A stretch of 17,349 bases of DNA from DATGEP01 sp035310125 (GCA_035310125.1 DATGEP010000107.1:1-17349); one strand, 5' to 3'. Counted from the stretch's first letter, positions 6,893-13,872 are shown. A program made the numbers and translations. The notes: generated by a model not told the origin, from the letters alone.

Positions 6893-7447
6893 TTACGAGC
6901 CTGAGCCTCCACTCACCTTCACACGTGCCGGTCGCAGCGTGTTATCGCCCATCAGATAGCCCTTGCGGACTTCCTCGACGACCATACCCTCTGGCTGCTC
7001 CTCCGAAGGAACGCTCTCGACGGCCTCATGCACACGCGGATCGAACGGCTCGCCCACAGTTGGCACCGGCGTCAGCCCCTCGTTCTTCAAAAGCTCGTTG
7101 AGCTGCCACTGGACCATGCGTAAGCCCTGTTGCAGACCATCACGGTCCGTCGTGTCCTGAAAGTGTATGGCGCGGTCGAGATTGTCCATCACCTCCAGTA
7201 CCTTCTCCAGCAATTCGCGTTGCGCTCGCTGTGCCCGGTCATTGGCCATGCGCTCCTGCCGCTTGCGGAAATTGTCCTTGTCGGCCAGTTCGCGCAAATA
7301 CTTATCCTTATACTGCGCTGCCTCCTCGCGCGCTGCTTGAAGCTGCGCCGTCAGCTCGCCATCACTGGCGCTCGCTGGTCCGCCGGCGTCCGGCGTCTGC
7401 TGCTCTTGCTGTTCCTGCTGAGTCTCGGTATTGTTCCGTTCTGCCAT
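6893..7447 (-). CDS. grpE: GrpE nucleotide exchange factor
   Basis: 184 residues from ATG at 7447 (MAERNN). Longer frames to 7531 are unlikely because the mapped promoter would start transcription near 7523. The acidic/Gln-rich N-terminus (TQQEQQEQQ) is followed by a long coiled coil (about 40-90, YKDKYLRELADKDNFRKRQE) and the GrpE beta-wing signature (about 110-180, FDPRVHEAVESVPSE then GMVVEEVRKGYLMGDNTLRP). GrpE dimers release ADP from DnaK. It is the first gene of grpE-dnaJ-hspR. Unusually, dnaK is not next to it: upstream lies the divergent DksA-like gene. A possible GGGAG ribosome-binding site is 12 nt from the ATG; a nearer in-frame ATG (MLITWEH...) is an alternative start. Confidence 0.95.
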   Translation of the reverse strand: MAERNNTETQQEQQEQQTPDAGGPASASDGELTAQLQAAREEAAQYKDKYLRELADKDNFRKRQERMANDRAQRAQRELLEKVLEVMDNLDRAIHFQDTTDRDGLQQGLRMVQWQLNELLKNEGLTPVPTVGEPFDPRVHEAVESVPSEEQPEGMVVEEVRKGYLMGDNTLRPARVKVSGGSGS

Positions 7448-7529
7448 ATGTTCTGTGTGCTCCCAGGTTATCAACATCCGAATCCGCGCGTGTAATACAC
7501 GTGCCGTTGCTGCTCTCTTTCGCACCTTC

Positions 7530-7564
7530 ACTATAAAACTTTGAGCCAGTATCTGTCAAAGTTT
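7530..7564 (-). promoter_or_regulatory. grpE operon promoter overlapped by HAIR-like inverted repeat
   Basis: On the minus strand a perfect -35 TTGACA (7554-7559) and a -10 TATAGT (7530-7535, 5 of 6) are 18 bp apart. A perfect inverted repeat, AAACTTTGA (7536-7544) and TCAAAGTTT (7556-7564) with an 11-bp centre, covers the -35 and the spacer. HspR binds HAIR repeats (CTTGAGT-N7-ACTCAAG) over promoters. This repeat has the same layout and a related CTTTGA/TCAAAG core, so it is the likely operator for feedback repression by the HspR encoded in this operon. Confidence 0.8.
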
Positions 7565-7598
7565 GCGGTAGTCCACGACGTAATTTTCCTGTTTCGAT

Positions 7599-7630
7599 CT
7601 GGCACAATATGTGCATCATTGCACTGCCAG
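7599..7630. other. Nested inverted repeats upstream of the DksA-like gene
   Basis: CTGGCA (7599-7604) and TGCCAG (7625-7630) enclose two further short perfect repeats, GCACA-ATA-TGTGC and GTGCA-TCAT-TGCAC, which share the GTGCA segment and so exclude each other. It lies between the grpE promoter and the DksA-like gene, in a 313-bp gene-free stretch. It may be an operator or a leader structure; no clear plus-strand promoter was found. Confidence 0.35.
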
Positions 7631-7760
7631 GACCTGACGCATGAACTGATGCCAAATCGTCTGGCGTTCGTTGTAACACATGAGGGACGGCCACGGCGCT
7701 CGCATGATGCGCCCACGGCAATCTCGGAGAAATGGACGCTGGAGGACGGGAGTGGGGACC

Positions 7761-8177
7761 ATGCGCGACGCGGGAAGCATGCGAGATACGACAGTGTCAG
7801 CATCGTATGGAGTGGCGCGAGCATCGCGCAAGCTGGCGGAGCGCCGCGTGGGGCACCGCCCAATGCGCCGGTCCAGCACAGCGCTCGCTCTCAGCCGGCT
7901 AGAGCGCGAGCATGTGGCGCTGCTCCTGGCAATCTGCGAGCTGGAGTCGCCAAACGACACCGATAGCAGCTCGCTGGCGTTGCGCGACGCTCTGCTGCCG
8001 CTGCTGCGCGAAGATTTGCGCCAAACTCAACGAGCGCTGACCCGCGCCGCCAACGGAAACTACGGCGCCTGCGAAGATTGCGGCCGTGCTCTTTCCGCCC
8101 GCCTCCTCGAGCTGGACCCTTCCGCCACCACCTGCCCCGTCTGCCAGTCCCACGCCCGCCGCGCCACGGTGGACTAA
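7761..8177 (+). CDS. DksA/TraR-type C4 zinc-finger protein
   Basis: 138 residues from ATG at 7761 (after GTGGGGA); ATG at 7779 is an alternative, and farther starts give Arg-rich leaders. The C-terminal part holds the DksA/TraR zinc finger: GNYGACEDCGRAL, then 17 residues between the second and third Cys, then CPVCQ, with all four cysteines present. Before it, about residues 50-95 form an acidic/amphipathic helical region (LEREHVALLLAICELESPND, LLPLLREDLRQTQRALTRAA). DksA-family proteins bind the RNA polymerase secondary channel and tune initiation, often with ppGpp. This copy is shorter in the coiled coil than E. coli DksA and its tip motif is not obvious, so the exact role is uncertain. It is divergent from the grpE operon. 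Confidence 0.82.
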   Translation: MRDAGSMRDTTVSASYGVARASRKLAERRVGHRPMRRSSTALALSRLEREHVALLLAICELESPNDTDSSSLALRDALLPLLREDLRQTQRALTRAANGNYGACEDCGRALSARLLELDPSATTCPVCQSHARRATVD

Positions 8178-8203
8178 GACAACTGCACGCACCGACATCC
8201 ATC

Positions 8204-8249
8204 GTGGCTACATGCCTTCAGATGCGGTTCTAACCGCCAACCGACCGGC
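8204..8249. repeat. Copy C (partial) of a structured intergenic repeat
   Basis: This segment aligns clearly with the second half of the copies at 11929-11999 and 12101-12170, ending in the shared hairpin CGGTT-CT-AACCG (8225-8236) followed by CCGCC or CGCCA-type bases. It starts 26 bp after the DksA-like stop. The first hairpin of the full element is missing or degenerate. Confidence 0.65.
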
Positions 8250-8327
8250 TGATTCGGCGCACGACCCAAAACATCTTAGTCCCTCTGCTCTCCTGGCATC
8301 CCCTTGACGCCGCGTGCTACACTTCCA

Positions 8328-8345
8328 ACGTCATACGTATGACGT
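8328..8345 (+). promoter_or_regulatory. Perfect 18-bp palindrome, probable LacI-family operator
   Basis: ACGTCATACGTATGACGT is identical to its own reverse complement and ends 18 bp before the GTG of the LacI-family gene. LacI-family proteins bind such symmetric sites with a central CG. A TTGACG at 8304-8309 may be a -35, but no matching -10 was found. The site fits autorepression and control of the downstream HAD and MFS genes. Confidence 0.75.
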
Positions 8346-8363
8346 GCGAGGAGGAGCGCGAGC

Positions 8364-9377
8364 GTGGCCACTTATCAGCAGCAGATCCCGGCGACAAGTA
8401 GGGATGTCGCCAGGCGTGTCGGCGTCTCGCAATCTGCCGTCTCACTCGTCTTCGGCGGCAAAGCGTCCGGACGTGTGAGTGATCGGACACGGGACGCGAT
8501 CCTGCGTGCCGCGCGCGAGCTGGGGTACCACCCCAATCGTGCGGCGCGGACCCTGCGCTCCGGACAGTCCCGGCTCATCGCTCTCGCCGTGCCCGACGTC
8601 AGCAATCCCTACTTCGCCTCCGTGCTTGAGGGCGTCGAGCGAGCCGCCCGCCAGCGTGACTACTCGGTGATGCTGGCCAGCGTACGCGACGAGCGCGACT
8701 GGCAGCAGGTCGTGCTGGACGCGCTCGCGGCCCGGTCGGTGGATGGGTTTCTGCTCTTCACCATCGGCCCTCCAACCCAACAGGTGCGCGCTGCCTTGCG
8801 CGGAAGAGCAGTCATGGTGGATGCCAATGATGCCACGCTCCCTTCGTTGCGATTGGACATCGAGGGTGGCATGCGTGCCGCCCTCTCGCATCTCCTGCAG
8901 CTGGGACACACCAGGATTGGGCATTTGGCGGCCGCGGTGGATGCGGAAACCTTTCATCTGCGCCGCCAGACCTATCTGGACGTGCTGCGGGCTGCGGGGC
9001 ATGTGGCTGCGGCCGCATACCACGAACGTACGCCCTTCGACATCTCCAATGCGCACGAGGCGGCTCACCGGCTCTTAAACCGCCCTGATGCACCGACCGC
9101 CATTGTGTGTGACAGCGACATGTTAGCGGTTGGCGTGTATAAGGCGGCGCGGGATCTGCGCCGCCGCATTCCTCAGGACCTCTCGGTCGTCAGCTTCGAC
9201 GACAGCATCCTCGCCCACATTCTTGACCCAGAGCTGACGACCGTGGCGATTTCGACCAGCATCATCGGAGAGCAGGCCTGCCTTCTGTTGCTCGGCGCGT
9301 TGGAAACGGGACAGGTGCCTGAGCCGCGAATCGTGCCACTCGAATTGATGATCCGGGAATCAACGACCACCGTGTAG
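8364..9377 (+). CDS. LacI-family transcriptional regulator
   Basis: 337 residues from GTG at 8364, seven bases after GAGGAGGAG. Residues about 11-66 form the LacI helix-turn-helix and hinge (TSRDVARRVGVSQSAVSLVF, RTRDAILRAARELGYHPNRA). Residues about 70-335 form the periplasmic-binding-protein-like effector domain (LIALAVPDVSNPYFASVLEG, LLQLGHTRIGHLAA, PTAIVCDSDMLAVGVYKAAR, LSVVSFDDSILAHILDPELT, then the C-terminal LIIRES-like LMIREST). Such proteins sense sugars or related ligands. It leads a tandem set with a HAD phosphatase and an MFS permease, with a perfect palindromic operator in front. The inducer is unknown. Confidence 0.95.
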   Translation: MATYQQQIPATSRDVARRVGVSQSAVSLVFGGKASGRVSDRTRDAILRAARELGYHPNRAARTLRSGQSRLIALAVPDVSNPYFASVLEGVERAARQRDYSVMLASVRDERDWQQVVLDALAARSVDGFLLFTIGPPTQQVRAALRGRAVMVDANDATLPSLRLDIEGGMRAALSHLLQLGHTRIGHLAAAVDAETFHLRRQTYLDVLRAAGHVAAAAYHERTPFDISNAHEAAHRLLNRPDAPTAIVCDSDMLAVGVYKAARDLRRRIPQDLSVVSFDDSILAHILDPELTTVAISTSIIGEQACLLLLGALETGQVPEPRIVPLELMIRESTTTV

Positions 9378-9399
9378 TGCGTGAAGGATGAGGTGAAGC

Positions 9400-10074
9400 A
9401 TGCGACATCATCTCTTGCTCGATGCTGACGACACCCTGTGGGAGAACAATATCTACTTCGAGCTGGCCACACACGATTTCATTTCCTTCCTCAACCACTC
9501 GCGGCTCTCGCGCGACGAGGTTCGGGCGGTGCTGGACGATGTGGAGCGCCTCATGGGCTACGGCTCGGCGAATTACACGAAGAGCCTGGTTGAAACCTTC
9601 CATCGCCTCGCGGAACGGGACGTAAACGAGGCGGATCTCCAGCAGGTGCGACAATTCGGTGAGCGGATCCGCGCCCACCCCATGCAGCTTCTGGATGGCG
9701 TCACCGAGACGCTCACCTACCTCGCGCCTCGCCATGAGTTGGTTCTTCTGACGAAGGGTGACACCGAAGAACAGAAGCTCAAGATTGAGCGGTCAGGAAT
9801 CGAGGGTTTTTTCCAGCAGGTCGTTATCGTGCCGGAAAAGGACACGGCGACCTACCAGCGGCTCGCTGGAGAGCTAGGGTTGGATCGTAGCTGCACCTGG
9901 ATGGTCGGTAACTCTCCGCGCTCGGACATCAACCCCGCGCTCGCCGCGGGACTGAATGCCGTTTTCATTCCTCATCCGCACACCTGGAACCTCGAGCATG
10001 AGGAGGTCCAGCCGGTTGGAGATGGGAAGCTCTTGACGCTTGGAACCTTTGCCGATCTACGGACCCACTTTTAG
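9400..10074 (+). CDS. HAD-superfamily hydrolase, probable small-molecule phosphatase
   Basis: 224 residues from ATG at 9400, after GAGGTGAAGC, 22 bp behind the LacI-family gene. All four HAD motifs are visible: motif I DADDTLW with D8, D10 and T12; motif II LLTKGD with T118; motif III K147 in PEKDTATY; motif IV GNSPRSDINPA with D176. The helical cap between motifs I and II (about 20-95) marks subfamily I. HADs of this type dephosphorylate sugar phosphates, nucleotides or phosphoglycolate. Between a LacI regulator and an MFS permease, a sugar-phosphate substrate is a reasonable inference but cannot be read from sequence. Confidence 0.92.
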   Translation: MRHHLLLDADDTLWENNIYFELATHDFISFLNHSRLSRDEVRAVLDDVERLMGYGSANYTKSLVETFHRLAERDVNEADLQQVRQFGERIRAHPMQLLDGVTETLTYLAPRHELVLLTKGDTEEQKLKIERSGIEGFFQQVVIVPEKDTATYQRLAGELGLDRSCTWMVGNSPRSDINPALAAGLNAVFIPHPHTWNLEHEEVQPVGDGKLLTLGTFADLRTHF

Positions 10075-10095
10075 GTGGGAGGAACGGAATCGCTC

Positions 10096-11334
10096 GTGAA
10101 CACGACAGAACTCTCACAACCCGCTCACCTACCCACCGCCCGCGAGCCGGCGGGCGCCACTCGCCTGCCGCGCCGCGTCGTGCTTGGCTTTCTGCTGCTC
10201 ATATCGTTCGGCACCGGCATAGTCCTCTCCATCCTCGGTCCGACCGTGCCAGCTATCGCCTCGCGCCTCGGCGTGCCAGAGACCGCCCTGGGCGTACTCT
10301 TTACAGCGACTTTCTTGATGGCAACCCTCGCCACAGCAACGTCAGGAGCTCTCGTCAATCGCATCGGCACCCGCGCGCTCATCCCCATCGGCCTGCTCGC
10401 GATGGCATTGGGCCTGCTCGACGAAGGGACAGCAGCCGCCCTGCCATTCGTCGCTCTCGGAGCCGTTCTCGCTGGAGCCGGCACTGGTATCATCAACGTC
10501 TGCGTCAATGCCGCTGCCGCACGACTCTATCCTGCGCGGCGCAGTAGCGTGCTGACGTGGCTGAATATCTGCTTCGGCATCGGTGCCTTCTTGACACCGT
10601 TGCTGGTCGGTTTCAGCCTCACGCGGCTCGGTAGCTATACCGCTGTGTACGTCGCGGGCGCGGTCGTCCTGGCGGTGCCCATCCTGCCCATCATCCGCGG
10701 TCTGCCGGCGTCGAGCACGGAAGCCGACAATTCGCACATCGAGCGCCCCTCGGTTCGCGCGATGCTGCGCGAATCTAACATGCGTCTGCTTATCGCGCTC
10801 GCGACCGTCTACCTCGGCGCGGAGATCGGATTCGGCGGCTGGGTCGTCAGTATCGTTGCGGCAATGACACATCTGCCGCCAGCGCATCTCACCCTGACGG
10901 CCTCCGCCTTTTGGATCTGCCTTGCGCTAGGCGGAGTTCCTACCATCTTTCTCCTGCAACGCGGCATCTCGTCGCGCCGCTTGATGGCTCTTGGCGCGTT
11001 GAGCGCGGCCGTCGAGTTCATACTACTGCTCATCGTCGGCGGGTCCGCGCCGCTCGCGATTGCCTGCTGCGCGCTGATCGGGCTGTCGTTCTCACCGATT
11101 CTCCCGTTGGCTGCGGCGATGGCGGTGAGCGCGGGCGAGGCGGACCGATCGGACGGGATGCGCATTGCCGCGCTCTTCACCGTCGGACAGATCGGCGCGG
11201 CGGCGCTCCCGGCTCTGCAAGGAATGCTGCTCGGCGCGGGACCCGTGCCCGCGCTCTGGCTGAGTGTCGCCGCCGCATTGACAATGGCCGTGCTCGCCGC
11301 GGCGGTGCGGACCAATGCGCACACCACGGGCTAG
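10096..11334 (+). CDS. MFS permease, probable sugar transporter
   Basis: 412 residues from GTG at 10096, with GGAGG upstream; a GTG at 10075, directly after the HAD stop, would add seven residues but has no ribosome-binding site. About twelve hydrophobic segments are seen, with the central loop at about 205-230 (SSTEADNSHIERPSVRAMLR). Between segments 2 and 3 is a motif A-like GALVNRIGTRALIP. The overall pattern, including LNICFGIGAFLTPLLVG and ALIGLSFSPILPLAAAMA, is like FucP-related sugar permeases of the FHS type. It is an inner-membrane protein probably controlled by the upstream LacI-family regulator. The stop shares the bases CTAG with the stop of the convergent hicB gene. Confidence 0.9.
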   Translation: MNTTELSQPAHLPTAREPAGATRLPRRVVLGFLLLISFGTGIVLSILGPTVPAIASRLGVPETALGVLFTATFLMATLATATSGALVNRIGTRALIPIGLLAMALGLLDEGTAAALPFVALGAVLAGAGTGIINVCVNAAAARLYPARRSSVLTWLNICFGIGAFLTPLLVGFSLTRLGSYTAVYVAGAVVLAVPILPIIRGLPASSTEADNSHIERPSVRAMLRESNMRLLIALATVYLGAEIGFGGWVVSIVAAMTHLPPAHLTLTASAFWICLALGGVPTIFLLQRGISSRRLMALGALSAAVEFILLLIVGGSAPLAIACCALIGLSFSPILPLAAAMAVSAGEADRSDGMRIAALFTVGQIGAAALPALQGMLLGAGPVPALWLSVAAALTMAVLAAAVRTNAHTTG

Positions 11335-11573
11335 CTCTTCGTCGTTGCCGTCGGAACGGGAAAAGTTACATCCACCGCCGATGCTATGACCGACGGCTCC
11401 GGCAGCGGCTCGCCGGCAAGCTGCAAGCCCTCGAGGTGGAACTCCAGCGCGTCCCGCAGCTCGTCGGTCACCTCGCCAATAGTGGCGCCCGTCGCCGCCA
11501 CGCCAGGCACATCCGGTACATAGGCGCTGTAGTTATGCTTTCCTGGCTCAATAATGATCACGTAGCGAGGCAT
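11331..11573 (-). CDS. hicB: HicB-type antitoxin, short form
   Basis: 80 residues from ATG at 11573, with AGGAGGGG just before it. The sequence MPRYVIIIEPGKHNYSAYVP, DVPGVAATGATIGEVTDELR, DALEFHLEGLQLAGEPLPEP is the partial RNase-H-like HicB domain that neutralises HicA. The ribbon-helix-helix or helix-turn-helix DNA-binding domain found at the C-terminus of many HicB proteins is absent; the tail (TFPVPTATTKS) is short. It may therefore not repress transcription directly. It lies 18 bp after hicA. Confidence 0.9.
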   Translation of the reverse strand: MPRYVIIIEPGKHNYSAYVPDVPGVAATGATIGEVTDELRDALEFHLEGLQLAGEPLPEPSVIASAVDVTFPVPTATTKS

Positions 11574-11591
11574 GTGCCCCTCCTTTCGTCT

Positions 11592-11795
11592 CTAGCTTTT
11601 ATATCTGGGTTTGGGCAATCCGGCCTGACTGAAGATACTGGCGAGCGTGCCTGGTTGGAGATCCTCGCTGAGCTTGCCCGGCACCGTCACCACGCCCTTC
11701 TTCGCGGCGTGTTTGAACTGCCGGTGACTTCCCTTCTGGCGATCCAGATACCAGCCGTCCGTCTCGATGTGCTTGATAACCTCACGCAACTTCAT
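11592..11795 (-). CDS. hicA: HicA-type toxin (mRNA interferase)
   Basis: 67 residues from ATG at 11795 (MKLREVIKHIETDGWYLDRQ), preceded by GAGGAAACGCGGAG; the longer frame to 11891 has an atypical leader. The dsRBD-like HicA fold is recognisable, with the catalytic His in KGSHRQFKH and the following VVTVPGKLSEDLQPGTLASI, then FSQAGLPKP. HicA cleaves mRNA and stalls translation when not bound by HicB. Toxin first, antitoxin second is the common order for this family. The length is normal and nothing appears broken. Confidence 0.92.
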   Translation of the reverse strand: MKLREVIKHIETDGWYLDRQKGSHRQFKHAAKKGVVTVPGKLSEDLQPGTLASIFSQAGLPKPRYKS

Positions 11796-11928
11796 CTCCG
11801 CGTTTCCTCGCAGTCTACCACGGCACATGCCTGTTGATATCCTTTGGTGTACGCGGGATGGCTGCGAAACCGGAAAGCGCGCGGCAATCATATTCTGGAG
11901 ACCCTGGCCGCCGCTGACACTCTCGGCA

Positions 11929-11999
11929 ATTCCCAGTCCGCGCAGGCGGACTTTGCGGCGGCACGCCCTCCATGCGTGGCTTTAGCCGCCAGCCAGCCG
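11929..11999. repeat. Copy A of a two-hairpin structured repeat
   Basis: It starts ATTCCCA, then hairpin 1 GTCCGC-GCAG-GCGGAC (11936-11951), then a shared middle (GGCGGCACGCCCTCCA), then hairpin 2 GGCT-TT-AGCC (11978-11987), then CGCCAGCC. It aligns along its whole length with copy B, 172 bp downstream. Confidence 0.8.
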
Positions 12000-12100
12000 C
12001 GAACATCCTGAACTCCCCCGCCTCCACGGCGCCCGCCCGATACCGTGGCGGCCCTGGCCCGCGCGCGCTACAATACCCGCGTGCCCCGAGTGCGGCCAGG

Positions 12101-12170
12101 ATTCCCAGTCCACGTAGGTGGACTTTGTGGCGGCACGCCCTCCAGGCGCGGTTTTAACCGCCAGCCGGCG
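12101..12170. repeat. Copy B of a two-hairpin structured repeat
   Basis: It has the same layout as copy A: ATTCCCA, hairpin 1 GTCCAC-GTAG-GTGGAC (12108-12123), the same middle, hairpin 2 CGGTT-TT-AACCG (12149-12160), then CCAGCC. Relative to copy A both arms of each hairpin change together, so pairing is preserved. Confidence 0.8.
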
Positions 12171-12239
12171 TTGCGGGCCACCTGGACGCGCTCCGAACGG
12201 TGATCACCGCAAATGGTCCGCCCCTACCCGAATGGCCAG

Positions 12240-12279
12240 TGAACGACCGCCGGTTTTTCGTGGTATGCTGCCGGCATAC
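12240..12279 (+). promoter_or_regulatory. Possible promoter and operator of the MoxR-like gene
   Basis: TGAACG (12240-12245) and TATGCT (12264-12269) are 18 bp apart, a weak sigma-70 match. A perfect inverted repeat GTATGC-TGCCG-GCATAC (12263-12279) covers the -10, as a repressor site would. The start codon lies about 130 bp downstream. Confidence 0.35.
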
Positions 12280-12410
12280 GTCCACCGCGAGGGCTGGACA
12301 CCACGACACCATCAAATCAACCAGCAACTGTTTCGCTTCCCCCGATCCGCCCCAGGACGAAGACGTGCCGCCGAGGACGGGGTTAGCCTTCTAAGGAGAT
12401 AGCCCAGCGC

Positions 12411-13814
12411 ATGGCCAGTACCGCTAAACCTACAACTCTTGGGCAGCTCCGCGAGAGCGGCTATCGTGTCCTTCCCATCAAGGAAGAGATGCGCAACAAC
12501 CTGATCCGCAAAATCCGCGCGGATGAAGAGTTGTTCCCCGGCGTCGTTGGCTACGAGGAAAGTGTCATTCCTCAGGTCGAGAATGCCATCCTCTCCGGCC
12601 AGGATATCGTCCTGCTCGGCGAGCGCGGCCAGGCGAAGACCCGCATCGCTCGCAGTCTCGTCAACCTGCTCGACGACGAGACGCCCGTCATTGCCGGATG
12701 CGAGATCAATGACAACCCCTTCGAGCCTATCTGCAAGGCATGCCAGCTGCGCATCGCGGAAGAGGGCGACGACACGCCTATCCACTGGCTCCCTCGTGAC
12801 CGCCGCTACGGCGAAAAGCTGGCAACACCCGACATCACCATCGCCGATCTGGTCGGCGAGGTAGACCCCATCAAGGTCGCCGAGGGCCGTTATCTCTCCG
12901 ATGAGCTGACCATCCACTACGGCATGATCCCCCGCACCAATCGCGGCATCTTCTGTATCAACGAGCTGCCGGACCTCGCCGAGCGTATCCAGGTCGGCCT
13001 GCTCAACATCATGGAAGAGCGCGACGTTCAGATTCGCGGCTACAAGATCCGCCTCCCGCTGGATGTCTTCGTCGTCGTCAGCGCCAACCCGGAAGACTAC
13101 ACCAATCGCGGGCGTATCATCACCCCGCTTAAAGACCGCCTCGGCTCCGAGATTCGCACGCACTACCCGCGCGAGATCGAGCAGGAGATCGCCATCATGG
13201 AAGCGGAGAGCGTACCCTTCGTCGCGGAGGGTATAGAGACCGTCTATCCGCAGTTCATGAAGGCGATTGTGGCGGAGATCACGCACCAGGCGCGGCGCAG
13301 CAACGAGATCAGCCAGCGCTCCGGCGTGAGCGTCCGTGTCTCCATCACGAACTATGAGAATGTCATGAGCAACGCCGCCCGTCGCGCCATCCGCCTCAAA
13401 GAACGGCAGGCGGTGCCGCGCGTCAGCGACCTGACAGCCGTCATGGCTTCCACCGCTGGCAAGATCGAGCTCGATACCGTCGGCGAAGCCCGCGAAGACA
13501 AGACCGTCGAAAAGCTGGTGCGGCTGGCGATCAGCAAAGTCTTCCGCGACTACTTCGAGGTCGCGGAGTTCGAGCAGCTTGTGGCCGGCTTCGAGAAGGG
13601 GCTGAGTGTACAGGCGTCGGATCTGCTCCCTTCGATGGAGTACGTCAATCAGCTCGCGAAAGTCGGTGGCCTCAAGCCGGCGGTGGCGAAGCTCGGCGGC
13701 CACGGCAGCCCCGCGACCGTCGCCTCCGCCGTCGAGTTCATCCTGGAAGGGCTGCACCTGAACAAGCGCCTCAACAAAGATGAGCTGGCCGGCAAGGCGC
13801 GGTATCGCAGATAA
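12411..13814 (+). CDS. MoxR/ChlI-type AAA+ ATPase
   Basis: 467 residues from ATG at 12411, with AAGGAG 12 bp upstream. Walker A GERGQAKT (K76, T77) and sensor 1 SANPEDY are present, followed by LKDRLGSEIRTHYP. The Walker B position reads FCINELPDL, with Asn184 in place of the usual Asp and Glu185 kept. A CX10CX2C cluster (C97, C108, C111) lies between Walker A and B. The C-terminal part (about 280-467) is mostly helical. MoxR and ChlI ATPases work with VWA-domain partners as chaperones for metal or cofactor insertion; the next gene encodes such a partner, 132 bp away. A role in chlorophyll synthesis is not implied. The client is unknown. Confidence 0.9.
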   Translation: MASTAKPTTLGQLRESGYRVLPIKEEMRNNLIRKIRADEELFPGVVGYEESVIPQVENAILSGQDIVLLGERGQAKTRIARSLVNLLDDETPVIAGCEINDNPFEPICKACQLRIAEEGDDTPIHWLPRDRRYGEKLATPDITIADLVGEVDPIKVAEGRYLSDELTIHYGMIPRTNRGIFCINELPDLAERIQVGLLNIMEERDVQIRGYKIRLPLDVFVVVSANPEDYTNRGRIITPLKDRLGSEIRTHYPREIEQEIAIMEAESVPFVAEGIETVYPQFMKAIVAEITHQARRSNEISQRSGVSVRVSITNYENVMSNAARRAIRLKERQAVPRVSDLTAVMASTAGKIELDTVGEAREDKTVEKLVRLAISKVFRDYFEVAEFEQLVAGFEKGLSVQASDLLPSMEYVNQLAKVGGLKPAVAKLGGHGSPATVASAVEFILEGLHLNKRLNKDELAGKARYRR

Positions 13815-13872
13815 TCGGCACTCTTACTGTACCTCCTGCCTACGTGGGCGTGGCTCCTGCGGCGCACGTTCA

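Larger units (their letters stand above)
11796..12410. other. Gene-free stretch, 615 bp, between hicA and the MoxR-like gene
   Basis: No convincing gene or RNA gene was found. It holds two copies of a structured repeat (11929-11999 and 12101-12170), a CCACGG/CCGTGG inverted repeat near 12024-12048, and a possible promoter with an inverted repeat (12240-12279) upstream of the MoxR-like gene. A TACAAT near 12069-12074 lacks a good -35. Confidence 0.6.

Noticed and set aside
7530..7564. CIRCE element (HrcA site) at the grpE promoter
   Set aside because: Arms lack the TTAGCACTC/GAGTGCTAA pattern and spacing; an HspR gene is in the operon, so a HAIR-like site fits better.
10342..11327. Antisense open frames opposite the MFS gene
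   Set aside because: Composition is Arg/Asp/Gln- or Ala/Ser-rich with no domain, and the membrane protein on the plus strand is convincing.
12312..13757. Minus-strand open frame of 481 codons
   Set aside because: It lies entirely opposite the MoxR-like gene, whose domains are clear. High G+C content removes stops from the antisense frame.
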